Under the pieces are notes generated by a model that saw only the letters and a list, made by a program, of their open reading frames with translations, made no database searches and was not told where the DNA came from. 64,000 nt of DNA from an uncultured Lachnospiraceae bacterium (GTDB taxonomy: Bacteria; Bacillota; Clostridia; Lachnospirales; Lachnospiraceae), in the NCBI GenBank assembly GCA_934352055.1, contig CAKRJY010000001.1, positions 434,001-498,000 on the forward strand, in the 5' to 3' direction. Of the stretch, positions 1 through 7,808 are shown piece by piece; positions within the stretch are counted from its first letter, which is position 1; each line of letters begins with the position of its first letter. Position numbers and translations under genes: made by a program.

Positions 1-1530
1 ATCTAACAGCTCATCATGCGTCTTCGCTTCTAGCACCCCAATATTATCATCCGCATGCGTGCGCACAAAATCTAACACCTGCTCCGCCTCGGCTGTCTCT
101 TCCTTCGTGTGCGTGTGCGTTTTATACTGCACATATGTGGATAATATATTATTGCCAAGTGATGCGATCAAAATTCCTGACAATAATAATGTAATAAAAA
201 ACTTGTCCTTATTATAAAACAGATAGGTAAAAATTGCCACTATAACAATTAACAGTAACATACAAAGTCTTGCCTTATATGGCAAAAAAACATGCCCATC
301 CTGTGAAAACAGCTGTACATAAAAAAGCATGGTATGATCAATCGTCTGCCCATGAAACCCTGTAAATGCAATGAGACAAATTCCCAAGATACCCCCAAGA
401 ATCCCCACCTGTTTACAGGAAAACTGCGGTCTTTTCTGTTCGATCAAGTGAAACAGCAATATCAGAAATGGCACAAACAGATACTCCACATAGCGCACAT
501 GCGCTCTCGGTGTCGCACTCGGGTAATCTTCATAGATATAGATTGTATAAGAAACAATAAACGCCGTTATTAAAAGCACATACCACAAAAACCGACATAG
601 TTTTCTTGCGGATTCTTCCATACATCTGCCATAAATCAACGGATATAACACCGGTATAAACAGAAATGCCATCAGTGTACATACGATAAAAAATATACAA
701 CCATACACCAGATAACCGAAGCGTTCCTGCAGTAAGGAAAAATCAAATCCCAATTGGTAATACTGCGTTCCATAATTGGAAAGGAAATAAATCCCCACAC
801 ATGCCATTGCCATTGCAACCAGTATCACTATATACTTTCCTGTTTTCTTTTTTTCTACGTTCTGTTCTATGGATGCGTTCCCACCGGATTGTCTCTTGCG
901 CTGCACAGCACCACGAATCCCTTCAGTCACAAAATAAAGAACAAGCGCTGCCGGAATCACCAGTGCGATCTCTTTTGTAAGATACGCAACAAACCACACG
1001 ATCACCGCCAGAATACTCCGGTATATTTTCTTTTTGCCTTGCCAAAGCCCTGTCAATAAGCCGTATAACAGATAAATCAGCCATACCATCACAGGCACAA
1101 ATACGACTTCACTGACATAAGTCATGGTATACGTCATTGTGGCAGATAAGGCGTAAAACAAAACACTCCATCTGCGATATTTTTCTTCTTTTAATAGTCT
1201 CTTCGCCAATGCGTAGATTGGAAAAATCCCAAGCGACATCACCACAGCATTTATCACCGCAATCGCCATCGTTCGCATATATACGTTAGAAAAAGCGAAT
1301 GCCGGTGCAATCAGAAGTGAATAGCCTATCTTTCCAAAACTAATCGGTATATGAAATGCCATCACCTGCTGATGATTCCATAAGCTTTCCGCAGCCGATA
1401 AATATAAGGCTTCATCCGGATAACAATTGACGGTACGGGGATAATACCATCCCAGCACCGTCCTTATCATTACACTCATAAAAAAGACAATTCCTACAAA
1501 TCGTCTTTCGTTTGTTTGTATGTTTGTCAT
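1..1530 (-). CDS. Membrane glycosyltransferase, GT-C fold (3' part outside window)
   Basis: The frame is open from the ATG at 1530 to the window edge (510 codons, no stop), so the C-terminus is missing. An AGGAGAG ribosome binding site sits 7 bases upstream. The translation has many hydrophobic segments and an early PDE motif (CYPDEALYLSAAESL) in the first external loop, as in GT-C lipid-linked sugar transferases of the ArnT/PMT type. A later ATPRAHVRYVEY stretch precedes another membrane segment. It lies 12 bases after gtrA and shares its promoter. The family pairing of GtrA with a GT-C enzyme suggests a sugar moved from a polyprenyl-phosphate carrier to a surface glycan. Donor and acceptor cannot be read from sequence. 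Confidence 0.75.
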   Translation of the reverse strand, partial: MTNIQTNERRFVGIVFFMSVMIRTVLGWYYPRTVNCYPDEALYLSAAESLWNHQQVMAFHIPISFGKIGYSLLIAPAFAFSNVYMRTMAIAVINAVVMSLGIFPIYALAKRLLKEEKYRRWSVLFYALSATMTYTMTYVSEVVFVPVMVWLIYLLYGLLTGLWQGKKKIYRSILAVIVWFVAYLTKEIALVIPAALVLYFVTEGIRGAVQRKRQSGGNASIEQNVEKKKTGKYIVILVAMAMACVGIYFLSNYGTQYYQLGFDFSLLQERFGYLVYGCIFFIVCTLMAFLFIPVLYPLIYGRCMEESARKLCRFLWYVLLITAFIVSYTIYIYEDYPSATPRAHVRYVEYLFVPFLILLFHLIEQKRPQFSCKQVGILGGILGICLIAFTGFHGQTIDHTMLFYVQLFSQDGHVFLPYKARLCMLLLIVIVAIFTYLFYNKDKFFITLLLSGILIASLGNNILSTYVQYKTHTHTKEETAEAEQVLDFVRTHADDNIGVLEAKTHDELLD

Positions 1531-1542
1531 GCGCTGACTCTC

Positions 1543-2004
1543 CTATTTCCGATTGCGAAAAACAACCAGCTTGCTAAACAAATAATTTAACGCAATCACA
1601 ATCACTTGTGCTATCAGTTTAATCAGCATATTCGGCAAATGATAAACCTCAATGCATATGTACAACATAAACTCTTCAATCCCCAGAGTAAGCAATCGTC
1701 CTAAGCAGAACCCACTCAATTGTACAAAAAATGCATAAAGTCCTTCCGTATGAAAAATAAACACCCAGCGGCGATTGGTATAAAACGCAAACAAAGTGGC
1801 AAAAATCCACGCAATCGCATTTGCCACCAAAACGCCAAGATTAATCTTCTCGGTAAACAAGGAATATACAAATAAATTGATGAGCACTGTGCCTAGTCCG
1901 AACAAGGCATACAGCCACATTTCCCGATATTTATAGTAGATCGGTCGAAACCAGCTGAGCCATGATACAGACACAATCCGATCAAATATATCTTCTTTTC
2001 TCAT
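1543..2004 (-). CDS. GtrA-family membrane protein
   Basis: This 153-residue protein has four predicted membrane segments (about residues 30-50, 58-76, 88-108 and 124-145) and the family pattern LFGLGTVLINLFVYSL near the start and NYLFSKLVVFR at the end. GtrA-like proteins are thought to help flip or present polyprenyl-phosphate-linked sugars for GT-C enzymes. The start is well fixed by AGGAGGGG five bases before the ATG, and a consensus promoter lies just upstream. It leads a two-gene unit with the membrane glycosyltransferase that follows. Confidence 0.85.
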   Translation of the reverse strand: MRKEDIFDRIVSVSWLSWFRPIYYKYREMWLYALFGLGTVLINLFVYSLFTEKINLGVLVANAIAWIFATLFAFYTNRRWVFIFHTEGLYAFFVQLSGFCLGRLLTLGIEEFMLYICIEVYHLPNMLIKLIAQVIVIALNYLFSKLVVFRNRK

Positions 2005-2047
2005 TCATTCCCCTCCTACAGGGAGTATTTATCTACAGAATGAATGC

Positions 2048-2076
2048 ATTTTACCACTTTTACCATAGGGTGTCAA
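2048..2076 (-). promoter_or_regulatory. Sigma-A-type promoter for the gtrA unit
   Basis: On the minus strand TTGACA (2076-2071) is followed after exactly 17 bases by TAAAAT (2053-2048). The predicted start of transcription lies about 35 bases upstream of the gtrA ATG. The -35 is a perfect consensus match and the -10 has five of six. Confidence 0.8.
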
Positions 2077-2095
2077 AAAAGCATGTCCTCCATGC
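2075..2095 (-). terminator. Possible weak terminator after spo0A
   Basis: Just after the spo0A stop codon, the minus strand reads GCATG-GAGGA-CATGC followed by six T. The stem is only 5 bp, so termination may be partial. The T tract overlaps the -35 region of the gtrA promoter. Confidence 0.4.
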
Positions 2096-2097
2096 AT

Positions 2098-2892
2098 CTA
2101 CATCTGTCTGTAATACCCCATGCGGACATGATCTGCAAGCATCGCAATAAACTCGGAATTTGTTGGCTTTCCCTTGCAATCATCCACCGTATATCCAAAA
2201 ATATCGTCAATCTTTTCCACGTTTCCACGCGACCAGGATGTCTCGATTGCATGACGAATGGAACGTTCCACACTTCCTGTGGATACCCCAAACTGTTCTG
2301 CAAGCATCGGATAAAGTTTCTTTGTCACAGAAGAAAGATATTCCACGTCTTGAACCGTCATAAGAATTGCCTCACGCAAATATTGATATCCATTGAGCTG
2401 TGCCGGAACACCAACTGCTAATAACAGGCGTGTAATCTCATGCCGAATCCCGGCTTTTTCTTCTGTCTGCGGATTACTGTAAACACAAGGCATTACATGT
2501 GCTGTCTTTGCGTTCTTCTTTTGTTCCGCACTTCGCTTGATTTCACGTATGATAGCCTCGGCGCGAAACGGCTTCACGATATAATAATCTGCACCTCTTG
2601 CCATTGCATCCGCTGCCGTGCGCTCATCTCCCACAGCACTTACCATAATAAACTTGGTGTCGACATTTCCTTCTTCTTTTGCTTTGGCAAGCACTTCGAG
2701 ACCGTCGCCCCGTGGCATTACCACATCTAATAGCATGATGTCCGGTTTTTCCTCTTTAATCAGTTCCCATGCTTCTATGCCATTTTCTGCTTCGCCTACG
2801 ATCTCTAAGCTGTCATCTAACTCTGTGATCACACGGAGCATATCCCGTGACAGCTCATTATCATCTACAATTGCCACTCTTATCTTGTCCAT
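2098..2892 (-). CDS. spo0A: Spo0A, master regulator of sporulation/stationary phase
   Basis: 264 residues from the ATG at 2892, chosen because AAGGAG and GGAG lie directly upstream and because the protein then begins MDKIRVAIVDD as Spo0A does; an ATG 27 bases earlier lacks a good site. The receiver domain (1-125) keeps the acidic pair D10/D11, the phosphorylated Asp at D56 (LLDVVMP), S85 and K107 (IVKPF). The C-terminal effector domain has the recognition-helix region SVERSIRHAIETSWSRGN. Phosphorylated Spo0A binds TGTCGAA boxes. Unusually, spoIVB, the usual upstream neighbour in Clostridia, is absent; a GT2 gene lies 45 bases upstream and probably shares its transcript. Confidence 0.95.
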   Translation of the reverse strand: MDKIRVAIVDDNELSRDMLRVITELDDSLEIVGEAENGIEAWELIKEEKPDIMLLDVVMPRGDGLEVLAKAKEEGNVDTKFIMVSAVGDERTAADAMARGADYYIVKPFRAEAIIREIKRSAEQKKNAKTAHVMPCVYSNPQTEEKAGIRHEITRLLLAVGVPAQLNGYQYLREAILMTVQDVEYLSSVTKKLYPMLAEQFGVSTGSVERSIRHAIETSWSRGNVEKIDDIFGYTVDDCKGKPTNSEFIAMLADHVRMGYYRQM

Positions 2893-2937
2893 TTCTCCAC
2901 TTCTCCTTATTCTACTCAACCCGAAAAGGGAACAAAT

Positions 2938-3903
2938 CTATACCCATAAATAGAGCCAGACAGTTCCCTGATTTCTTGTAAAACCATATTTTTTATAAAA
3001 TTGTATTCTCTTAAATTTCGGTAATTCTCCCACATGAGAAAAATCTGCTAATATCTGCCTCTGATGCTGCGGAAGACCCTCTACCAGACACATTTGTCCT
3101 GCCAAATCTCTTCCCTGTTGCAAAAAGATACGCTTTTTTTGCAAGATGCTCCCTTTTATTATACCTTGCAGATTGCGTCTAATCTTATCTGCTTTACTCT
3201 CAGCCTTGGCTCCCATCTCATTGTGTTCATGCTGTCTGTACAAGACGCAAGGCTCATCAATGACGCCAATATGTTCTGTACCAAAAGCTGCTGCAAGTGC
3301 AAGTACCCACACATCATGCATCTCAATCTTTGTGCTATCCGACAACTGTAATGCCAACGCACGCAGTGCATGATTAAAAAGCATCGTGCAGCCTGCTGCC
3401 GGGTTGTCCATAATAATCTGCGCCATAGATGTACGATAAGGATCACGTCCAATATAGCGGATAAAGGATGGCGCAATAGGACGCAATGCATCATCTACCA
3501 CCTGCATATCCGTAAATACGCAAAAAGGCGCATAGTCATCCTGACACAGTGCCTCTAATTGCTTCATCTTCTGAAAGGATTTTTCTATTTTGTCTGGCGC
3601 CCACACATCATCCTGATCGGCAAACATATAATATGCCGCATCTACTTGTGACAGCATCCATAAGAAATTATCCTTCGCAGAACCCTGGCTCTTACCTTCG
3701 AGGAGTACAAACCGATAAGGATGTTCCTGTATCCATTCATGTAAAAGATGCATCGTCTCATCTGCCGACCCATCGTCATGAATATAACAGACGAAATCCT
3801 GATATGTCTGCTTTTCAAGAGAATACAGCATCTCTTTTATATATGACTGTCCATTGTATGTTGCCATCAATATGGCTATTGTATTTGCATTCTTATCTTT
3901 CAT
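2938..3903 (-). CDS. GT2 glycosyltransferase between two spo0A genes
   Basis: 321 residues from the ATG at 3903, which has GAGG eight bases upstream; a GTG at 3912 is in frame but lies inside that binding site. The N-terminal GT-A domain shows IAILMATYNGQSYIKEML, IHDDGSADET and the metal-binding FADQDDVW, a pattern common in rhamnosyltransferase-like GT2 enzymes. No membrane segments are evident, so it should act in the cytoplasm. It has its own promoter and is followed after 45 bases by spo0A. Acceptor and donor are unknown; its position between two spo0A genes is the odd point. Confidence 0.85.
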   Translation of the reverse strand: MKDKNANTIAILMATYNGQSYIKEMLYSLEKQTYQDFVCYIHDDGSADETMHLLHEWIQEHPYRFVLLEGKSQGSAKDNFLWMLSQVDAAYYMFADQDDVWAPDKIEKSFQKMKQLEALCQDDYAPFCVFTDMQVVDDALRPIAPSFIRYIGRDPYRTSMAQIIMDNPAAGCTMLFNHALRALALQLSDSTKIEMHDVWVLALAAAFGTEHIGVIDEPCVLYRQHEHNEMGAKAESKADKIRRNLQGIIKGSILQKKRIFLQQGRDLAGQMCLVEGLPQHQRQILADFSHVGELPKFKRIQFYKKYGFTRNQGTVWLYLWV

Positions 3904-3931
3904 GCGTGCCACCTCGTCTTCTCGTGCTATT

Positions 3932-3960
3932 ATTTTAGCATCCTAACACTACTGACTCAA
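3932..3960 (-). promoter_or_regulatory. Promoter for the GT2-spo0A unit
   Basis: Minus strand TTGAGT (3960-3955), a 17-base spacer and TAAAAT (3937-3932), with TG one base upstream of the -10 (extended -10). It sits between the spo0A paralogue and the GT2 gene, so canonical spo0A can be expressed independently of the paralogue. Confidence 0.7.
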
Positions 3961-3978
3961 GTAGCATCTGATCATATT

Positions 3979-4770
3979 CTAAAATTCCACAGAACCCTCT
4001 GTTAATTTAAGATAATCTGCAACCGCAGCAATATACTCTGTATTTGTCGGGCGGCCTTTAGACGCCTGTACCGTATAACCAAAAATCTGATCCATGGTAT
4101 CCATATCTCCCCGGCTCCATGCGGTTTCTATGGCATGCCGAACAGCACGTTCTACCGTACTTGCAGCAACACCATGTTCCCCTGCAATCCGCTCATAAAC
4201 CACTTTTGCAATCTGATGTCTGGTATCCGGCAGTGTTGCTACGATAAAAATGGCTTCCCGCAAATACTGATATCCGCGCAAGTGAGCCGGCACGCCAAGA
4301 AGAAGCATCAATTCTGTAATGCGATGTTCTAATGGCTTCTTCGGCGTGTCGATCTTCGTACTTTCCCGGCCGGTATCATACGAAAGGATTTCCTGATCCA
4401 GCGCCGCACGAATGCTTTGAATAATTGTCTGTTCATCAAATGGCTTTACGACGTAATAAATGACTCCCATCGTAAACATCTCTGCTGCCAATTCCCGCTT
4501 ATCCGCAGCCGTCACGACAATTACCTTGGTTCCCGGTGAAATGGTAATATCCGTTCTCAATTGATGCATCACTTCCTTGCCATCAACCAGAGGCATCAGC
4601 ATATCCAAAAGCAGAATCTGTGGATTGTGCTGGCGTAGTAAATGAAGTGCTTCTTCTCCATTTTGTGCCGTACCCACCAACGCAAAATCCTCTTGCGATT
4701 CTACGATGCGCGCTAACATTTCTCGTGTATATTCCTGATCCTCCGCAATAGCGATTGTGATTTTGTCCAT
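3979..4770 (-). CDS. Second Spo0A-type response regulator (paralogue)
   Basis: 263 residues from the ATG at 4770, preceded by GGAGG; an upstream in-frame ATG at 4821 would cut into the promoter region. Architecture matches Spo0A: receiver with E10/D11, D56 (LLLDMLMP), T87 and K109 (VVKPF), then the Spo0A effector domain with TVERAVRHAIETAWSRGD and FGYTVQASKGRPTNTEYIA. The acidic pair is E-D rather than D-D, and the linker (about 120-145) differs from canonical Spo0A. The recognition helix is nearly the same as in the other copy, so both may bind overlapping sites. The bases before both start codons also align, which fits an old tandem duplication. A LytTR-like repeat pair precedes it. Confidence 0.9.
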   Translation of the reverse strand: MDKITIAIAEDQEYTREMLARIVESQEDFALVGTAQNGEEALHLLRQHNPQILLLDMLMPLVDGKEVMHQLRTDITISPGTKVIVVTAADKRELAAEMFTMGVIYYVVKPFDEQTIIQSIRAALDQEILSYDTGRESTKIDTPKKPLEHRITELMLLLGVPAHLRGYQYLREAIFIVATLPDTRHQIAKVVYERIAGEHGVAASTVERAVRHAIETAWSRGDMDTMDQIFGYTVQASKGRPTNTEYIAAVADYLKLTEGSVEF

Positions 4771-4841
4771 TTCCTCCAGTCCCCTTATATAAACTTCATA
4801 ACTCACAGGAAACCATAACACCCGTTTTCCATTTTCCGGAA

Positions 4842-4875
4842 ATTCTTGCGTGAAACCTGTCGATTTTTGCGCAAA
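4842..4875 (-). promoter_or_regulatory. Paired 21-bp-spaced repeat upstream of the spo0A paralogue
   Basis: Minus strand carries TTTGCGCAAAAAT (4875-4863) and TTCACGCAAGAAT (4854-4842), starts exactly 21 bp apart. The same element is found twice, also 21 bp apart, before the peptide gene. Two sites two helical turns apart on one face is the layout bound by LytTR regulators such as AgrA. A possible extended -10 (TG-T-TATGGT, -10 at 4817-4812) lies 24 bases past the second repeat. The first repeat is also inside a perfect 8-bp hairpin (GTCGATTT/AAATCGAC). Binding by the adjacent regulator is inference. Confidence 0.6.
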
Positions 4876-4892
4876 TCGACCGTAAGCTATCC

Positions 4893-5615
4893 TTATCCAT
4901 TTGCCATCTCATATTTGTGCGATAACAACCGGTCTTTAAATTCCGCACGCCTGTCTTTACTCAGATAAGCCCGTGAACCATCGCTCATCAGAATATCCAT
5001 CCCCTGATAATTCAGTGTCTCATCCAGATTAATCAAATAAGAACGATGACTCCGATAAAATCCACACCCATCTAACATGTCCTCAATCTCATGCATCGTC
5101 AGGCTGCTGATATAGTCGCCTTTTCGCGTATGAATCAGGATGTTCCGCCGGTTCATATTTACCGAAATGATGTCTTTGATCATAATTGGCATCACCCCTA
5201 ATCCCACGACATTTACTTCGATACTACGCTCTTTTTCCTTCACAATCTGCATGGTCAAAAGTGCTTCTTTTACCTCCGGCTCCATACATTGCTTATCAAT
5301 ATAACGGAATGCGTTAATCACGTAACCACGCCTGCTCAGCTCCGTATGCGAAGTTAACATGGCAATTTTAGCATATTTATACTGTCTTTGATAGCGTTGT
5401 GCCGTCTCAAAACCATCTAAGCCTTCCATCTCCACATCCATAAATAACAAATCATAAAAAATCTGTGCGTCAAGCAGCGCCTGCCCACCCGCATAGCGAT
5501 CGATATGTGGTGCGTCCAATCCGCACTCTTTTTCGATAATCTCTACTGTTCTTTGCTGCCAGAGTGGTTCATCATCCACCACGGCAATTTTTATGAACTC
5601 TGTTCCATATTGCAT
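4893..5615 (-). CDS. LytTR-family response regulator (AgrA-like)
   Basis: 240 residues. The receiver domain (about 7-120) has the acidic pair D14/D15 and predicted phospho-Asp D60 (LLFMDVEMEG). The LytTR DNA-binding domain (about 133-235) ends with the family hallmark FYRSHRSYLINL. LytTR regulators bind pairs of short sites about 21 bp apart. The start overlaps the kinase gene by 25 bases and has no clear ribosome binding site of its own, so it is probably translated by coupling. It is the cognate partner of the upstream kinase and the best candidate to bind the two repeat pairs flanking this operon. Confidence 0.9.
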   Translation of the reverse strand: MQYGTEFIKIAVVDDEPLWQQRTVEIIEKECGLDAPHIDRYAGGQALLDAQIFYDLLFMDVEMEGLDGFETAQRYQRQYKYAKIAMLTSHTELSRRGYVINAFRYIDKQCMEPEVKEALLTMQIVKEKERSIEVNVVGLGVMPIMIKDIISVNMNRRNILIHTRKGDYISSLTMHEIEDMLDGCGFYRSHRSYLINLDETLNYQGMDILMSDGSRAYLSKDRRAEFKDRLLSHKYEMANG

Positions 5616-6892
5616 AAACTTAATCGTACAACAAACCGGGAATTCTTTGTATCATAAACAACATGTCCTTTATTTCTACGAACCGCCTCATTTACATTCA
5701 CAATGCCAAATCCCTGATGTTGCAAGCCTCCTTTCGTCGACAAAAACCGATTGTCCGTTTGTTTTATTGTATTTACATAATCATTTTTTACAACGATAAA
5801 AATCTGCGTTTCATCATAACGCACACCACAGTATATCGTCTTTCCGCCTGCTTCCTTTTCTGCATCAATCGCATTGCCAAGCAGATTCGAGAGCACCGTA
5901 CACAAATCATAAGCCGAAATATAACATACTCCCGGGAAATGCCCCTCTACTTCCATCATAATGCCATTTTGCTCCGCCTCATCATAATAGCGGTTTATGA
6001 TGGCATCTGCGATATCATTATTCACCGTCACACGATTTCCAAACGTTGCGATCCGCTCCGTCATCTCGCGAAAATACGTTTCAAACTCTTCTTGTTTGCC
6101 ATCCAGATATAATTGCTTTGCCATCGCCATATGCGATTTAAAATCATGACGGAATCTTCTCGTATTCTGTTCGCGCTCGCTCAAATATTTGTAATGTGCT
6201 ACCTGTTCTTCCAGATAGCGTTTTGCCATTGCCTGTTGCGTACGATAAGCATTTCTCGAAAAATACAGTGCAATCAAGAGTCCTAATTGCACAAAAACAC
6301 CTATTCCCATCAGAACATACGTCGCCAGGCACAATCTCATATCATTGTTCTGCGGATTTTCTAAGATATATTCTCCCCAATACGTTAGGCTGATGCAATC
6401 CGCTGCTAATACAACCATAAAAATGGCAAGATATTTCAATGGAATGTTTTTCAGCTCCGCCGGATACTGTTCTTGTATATGCCGATATAGGGCTATCATA
6501 ATCAACAGCAACACAAGCTGCGCCACCACACTCGCCCAATCATCGGAAATGGTTATGTCGCCCCATGCCAAGGCAACAAATACAATCATCTTCAACAGTT
6601 GTGTCGAAATGCTTATCAGTATCACAGACAGCACTACATCTATTAACATCCCCCACTTGAAATTTTCAATGCATACTCCTATCACCACGACCAATAGCAT
6701 CAGGAACAGGAAGAAAATGATATTCACATTGTAGATATATGCACTTCCCACAACCACAACTGCCATGAAAGTGCTCACACCTATCCATTTTCTTATGTCT
6801 CCCGTTATTTTTACGTCTGAAATCAGTGATAACATCATGAGTAACAGACCAATATATTCAAAATCACTTAATAGTAGATAGACAATCTTCAT
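5591..6892 (-). CDS. AgrC-like sensor histidine kinase (GHKL type)
   Basis: 433 residues. Residues 1-215 form about six to seven membrane segments, the usual peptide-sensing module of the HPK10/AgrC group. The dimerisation region has the histidine in RRFRHDFKSH (H249), and the ATPase domain has the N-box NLLGNAIDAEKEAG (N336-N340) and a GFGIVNV glycine stretch. AAAAGGGG lies 7 bases before the ATG but is also one arm of an inverted repeat. No agrB-type processing protease or Cys-containing agrD is adjacent; instead a 17-codon ORF precedes it. Confidence 0.9.
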   Translation of the reverse strand: MKIVYLLLSDFEYIGLLLMMLSLISDVKITGDIRKWIGVSTFMAVVVVGSAYIYNVNIIFFLFLMLLVVVIGVCIENFKWGMLIDVVLSVILISISTQLLKMIVFVALAWGDITISDDWASVVAQLVLLLIMIALYRHIQEQYPAELKNIPLKYLAIFMVVLAADCISLTYWGEYILENPQNNDMRLCLATYVLMGIGVFVQLGLLIALYFSRNAYRTQQAMAKRYLEEQVAHYKYLSEREQNTRRFRHDFKSHMAMAKQLYLDGKQEEFETYFREMTERIATFGNRVTVNNDIADAIINRYYDEAEQNGIMMEVEGHFPGVCYISAYDLCTVLSNLLGNAIDAEKEAGGKTIYCGVRYDETQIFIVVKNDYVNTIKQTDNRFLSTKGGLQHQGFGIVNVNEAVRRNKGHVVYDTKNSRFVVRLSLCNMEQSS

Positions 6893-6899
6893 CCTTTGA

Positions 6900-6952
6900 C
6901 CCCTTTTATTTTTTCTTAATTATAACGTAAAATCAAAAAAAGACAAAAGGGG
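6900..6952 (-). promoter_or_regulatory. Hairpin over the kinase ribosome binding site, with internal promoter
   Basis: CCCCTTTT and AAAAGGGG form a perfect 8-bp inverted repeat (6900-6907 and 6945-6952) with a 37-base loop, and one arm is the kinase Shine-Dalgarno. Within the loop the minus strand reads TTGTCT, 16 bases, TATAAT (-10 at 6924-6919), a plausible promoter. Transcripts from upstream would contain both arms and could hide the binding site; transcripts from the internal promoter would lack the first arm. Confidence 0.45.
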
Positions 6953-6963
6953 TTATCATGCTT

Positions 6964-7017
6964 TTAACGATGACCTAAACTTTTCAGCCACTGTTCAATT
7001 ACATTAAACATATTCAT
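6964..7017 (-). CDS. 17-residue putative signal peptide ORF
   Basis: The ATG at 7017 is preceded at 8 bases by AAGGAGGG, one of the best ribosome binding sites in the window, and the frame encodes MNMFNVIEQWLKSLGHR then TAA. The peptide has no cysteine, no signal-peptide leader and no export partner nearby. Placed on a helix, M-F-V-I-W-L-L face one side and N-E-Q-K-S-H-R the other, so it looks amphipathic. It is the first gene before an AgrC-like kinase and a LytTR regulator, and its promoter region carries the paired repeats. A linear pheromone or a short regulatory leader peptide are the main options; I do not recognise a described family. Confidence 0.55.
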   Translation of the reverse strand: MNMFNVIEQWLKSLGHR

Positions 7018-7052
7018 TTTCGTTGCCCTCCTTATTTATCACTCAAGAGGAC

Positions 7053-7114
7053 ATTATCGTATCTTTATTGATTCTGAATATTTTTTGCGCGAATGCCTTG
7101 GTTTTTCGCGCAAA
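7053..7114 (-). promoter_or_regulatory. Promoter with paired 21-bp repeats for the peptide operon
   Basis: Minus strand carries TTTGCGCGAAAAA (7114-7102) and TTCGCGCAAAAAA (7093-7081), starts exactly 21 bp apart. A -10 GATAAT (7058-7053) lies 22 bases after the second repeat, so that repeat ends at about -35, where no consensus -35 hexamer is seen. This is the arrangement expected for a promoter that needs an activator. The outer repeat overlaps the T tract of the preceding rfbC terminator. Confidence 0.6.
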
Positions 7115-7138
7115 AAAGCCAGCCCCATAGGGCTGGCT
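7112..7138 (-). terminator. Rho-independent terminator after rfbC
   Basis: Minus strand AGCCAGCCC-TAT-GGGGCTGGCT followed by TTTTT. The stem is long and GC-rich, and the hairpin closes the polysaccharide operon that ends with rfbC and isolates the regulatory region. Confidence 0.92.
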
Positions 7139-7158
7139 CAGACAATCTCTATCTTATA

Positions 7159-7731
7159 TTATTTACTTGCAATATAATCCTTATAGCTGGAATTCACTTT
7201 ATCCTTGTCAGAAAGAATCAAATCCTCTGCCGTCATTCCTTCCGGCATTGGCCATTCTACGCCGATATCCGGATCATTCCACATCAGACCACCCTCATCG
7301 TTTGGATGATAGAAATCGGTAACCTTGTAGCAGAACTCCGCATAATCCGAAAGCACAATAAATCCATGTGCAAATCCCTTTGGAATAAAAAACTGCTTTT
7401 TGTTCTCTGCTGTCAATGTCACACCATACCACTTGCCAAAAGTCTCAGAGCCTTCGCGCAAATCCACTGCAACATCAAACACTTCGCCATTGATTACGCG
7501 TACTAACTTATCCTGTGGATAATTAATCTGGAAATGCAATCCACGAAGTACACCCTTTTTGGATGCAGACTGGTTGTCCTGTACAAACTGACAGTCAATC
7601 CCTGCTGCTGCAAAATCATTGTAGTTGTATGTCTCCATGAAGTATCCTCGAGCATCGCCAAATGTTGTTGGCTCAATCACCTTCAATCCTTTGATTCCGT
7701 TACAATCCTCTGTTACTGTTATTTTTCCCAT
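7159..7731 (-). CDS. rfbC: dTDP-4-dehydrorhamnose 3,5-epimerase
   Basis: 190 residues, the usual size for RmlC/RfbC. It makes dTDP-4-keto-L-rhamnose from dTDP-4-keto-6-deoxy-D-glucose in the cytoplasm. The cupin fold shows DARGYFMETYN, the active-site histidine segment GVLRGLHFQ, the DVAVDLREGS strand and PKGFAHGF. GGAAGG precedes the ATG. rfbA, rfbB and rfbD are not in the window, so those steps must be encoded elsewhere. It is the last gene of its operon, before a strong terminator. Confidence 0.95.
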   Translation of the reverse strand: MGKITVTEDCNGIKGLKVIEPTTFGDARGYFMETYNYNDFAAAGIDCQFVQDNQSASKKGVLRGLHFQINYPQDKLVRVINGEVFDVAVDLREGSETFGKWYGVTLTAENKKQFFIPKGFAHGFIVLSDYAEFCYKVTDFYHPNDEGGLMWNDPDIGVEWPMPEGMTAEDLILSDKDKVNSSYKDYIASK

Positions 7732-7808
7732 GATTTACACCTTCCTATTATCTATTCTCATTCACCTGATACTACTATTCTGTAACATTCTTCGCCGAAA
7801 AGCAAGAT

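Noticed and set aside
334..1059. Plus-strand ORFs of 79 and 101 codons
   Set aside because: They lie opposite an open minus-strand frame of 510 codons with membrane-protein features and have no ribosome binding sites.
3904..3912. GTG start for the GT2 gene
   Set aside because: The GTG overlaps the GAGG site that serves the ATG at 3903.
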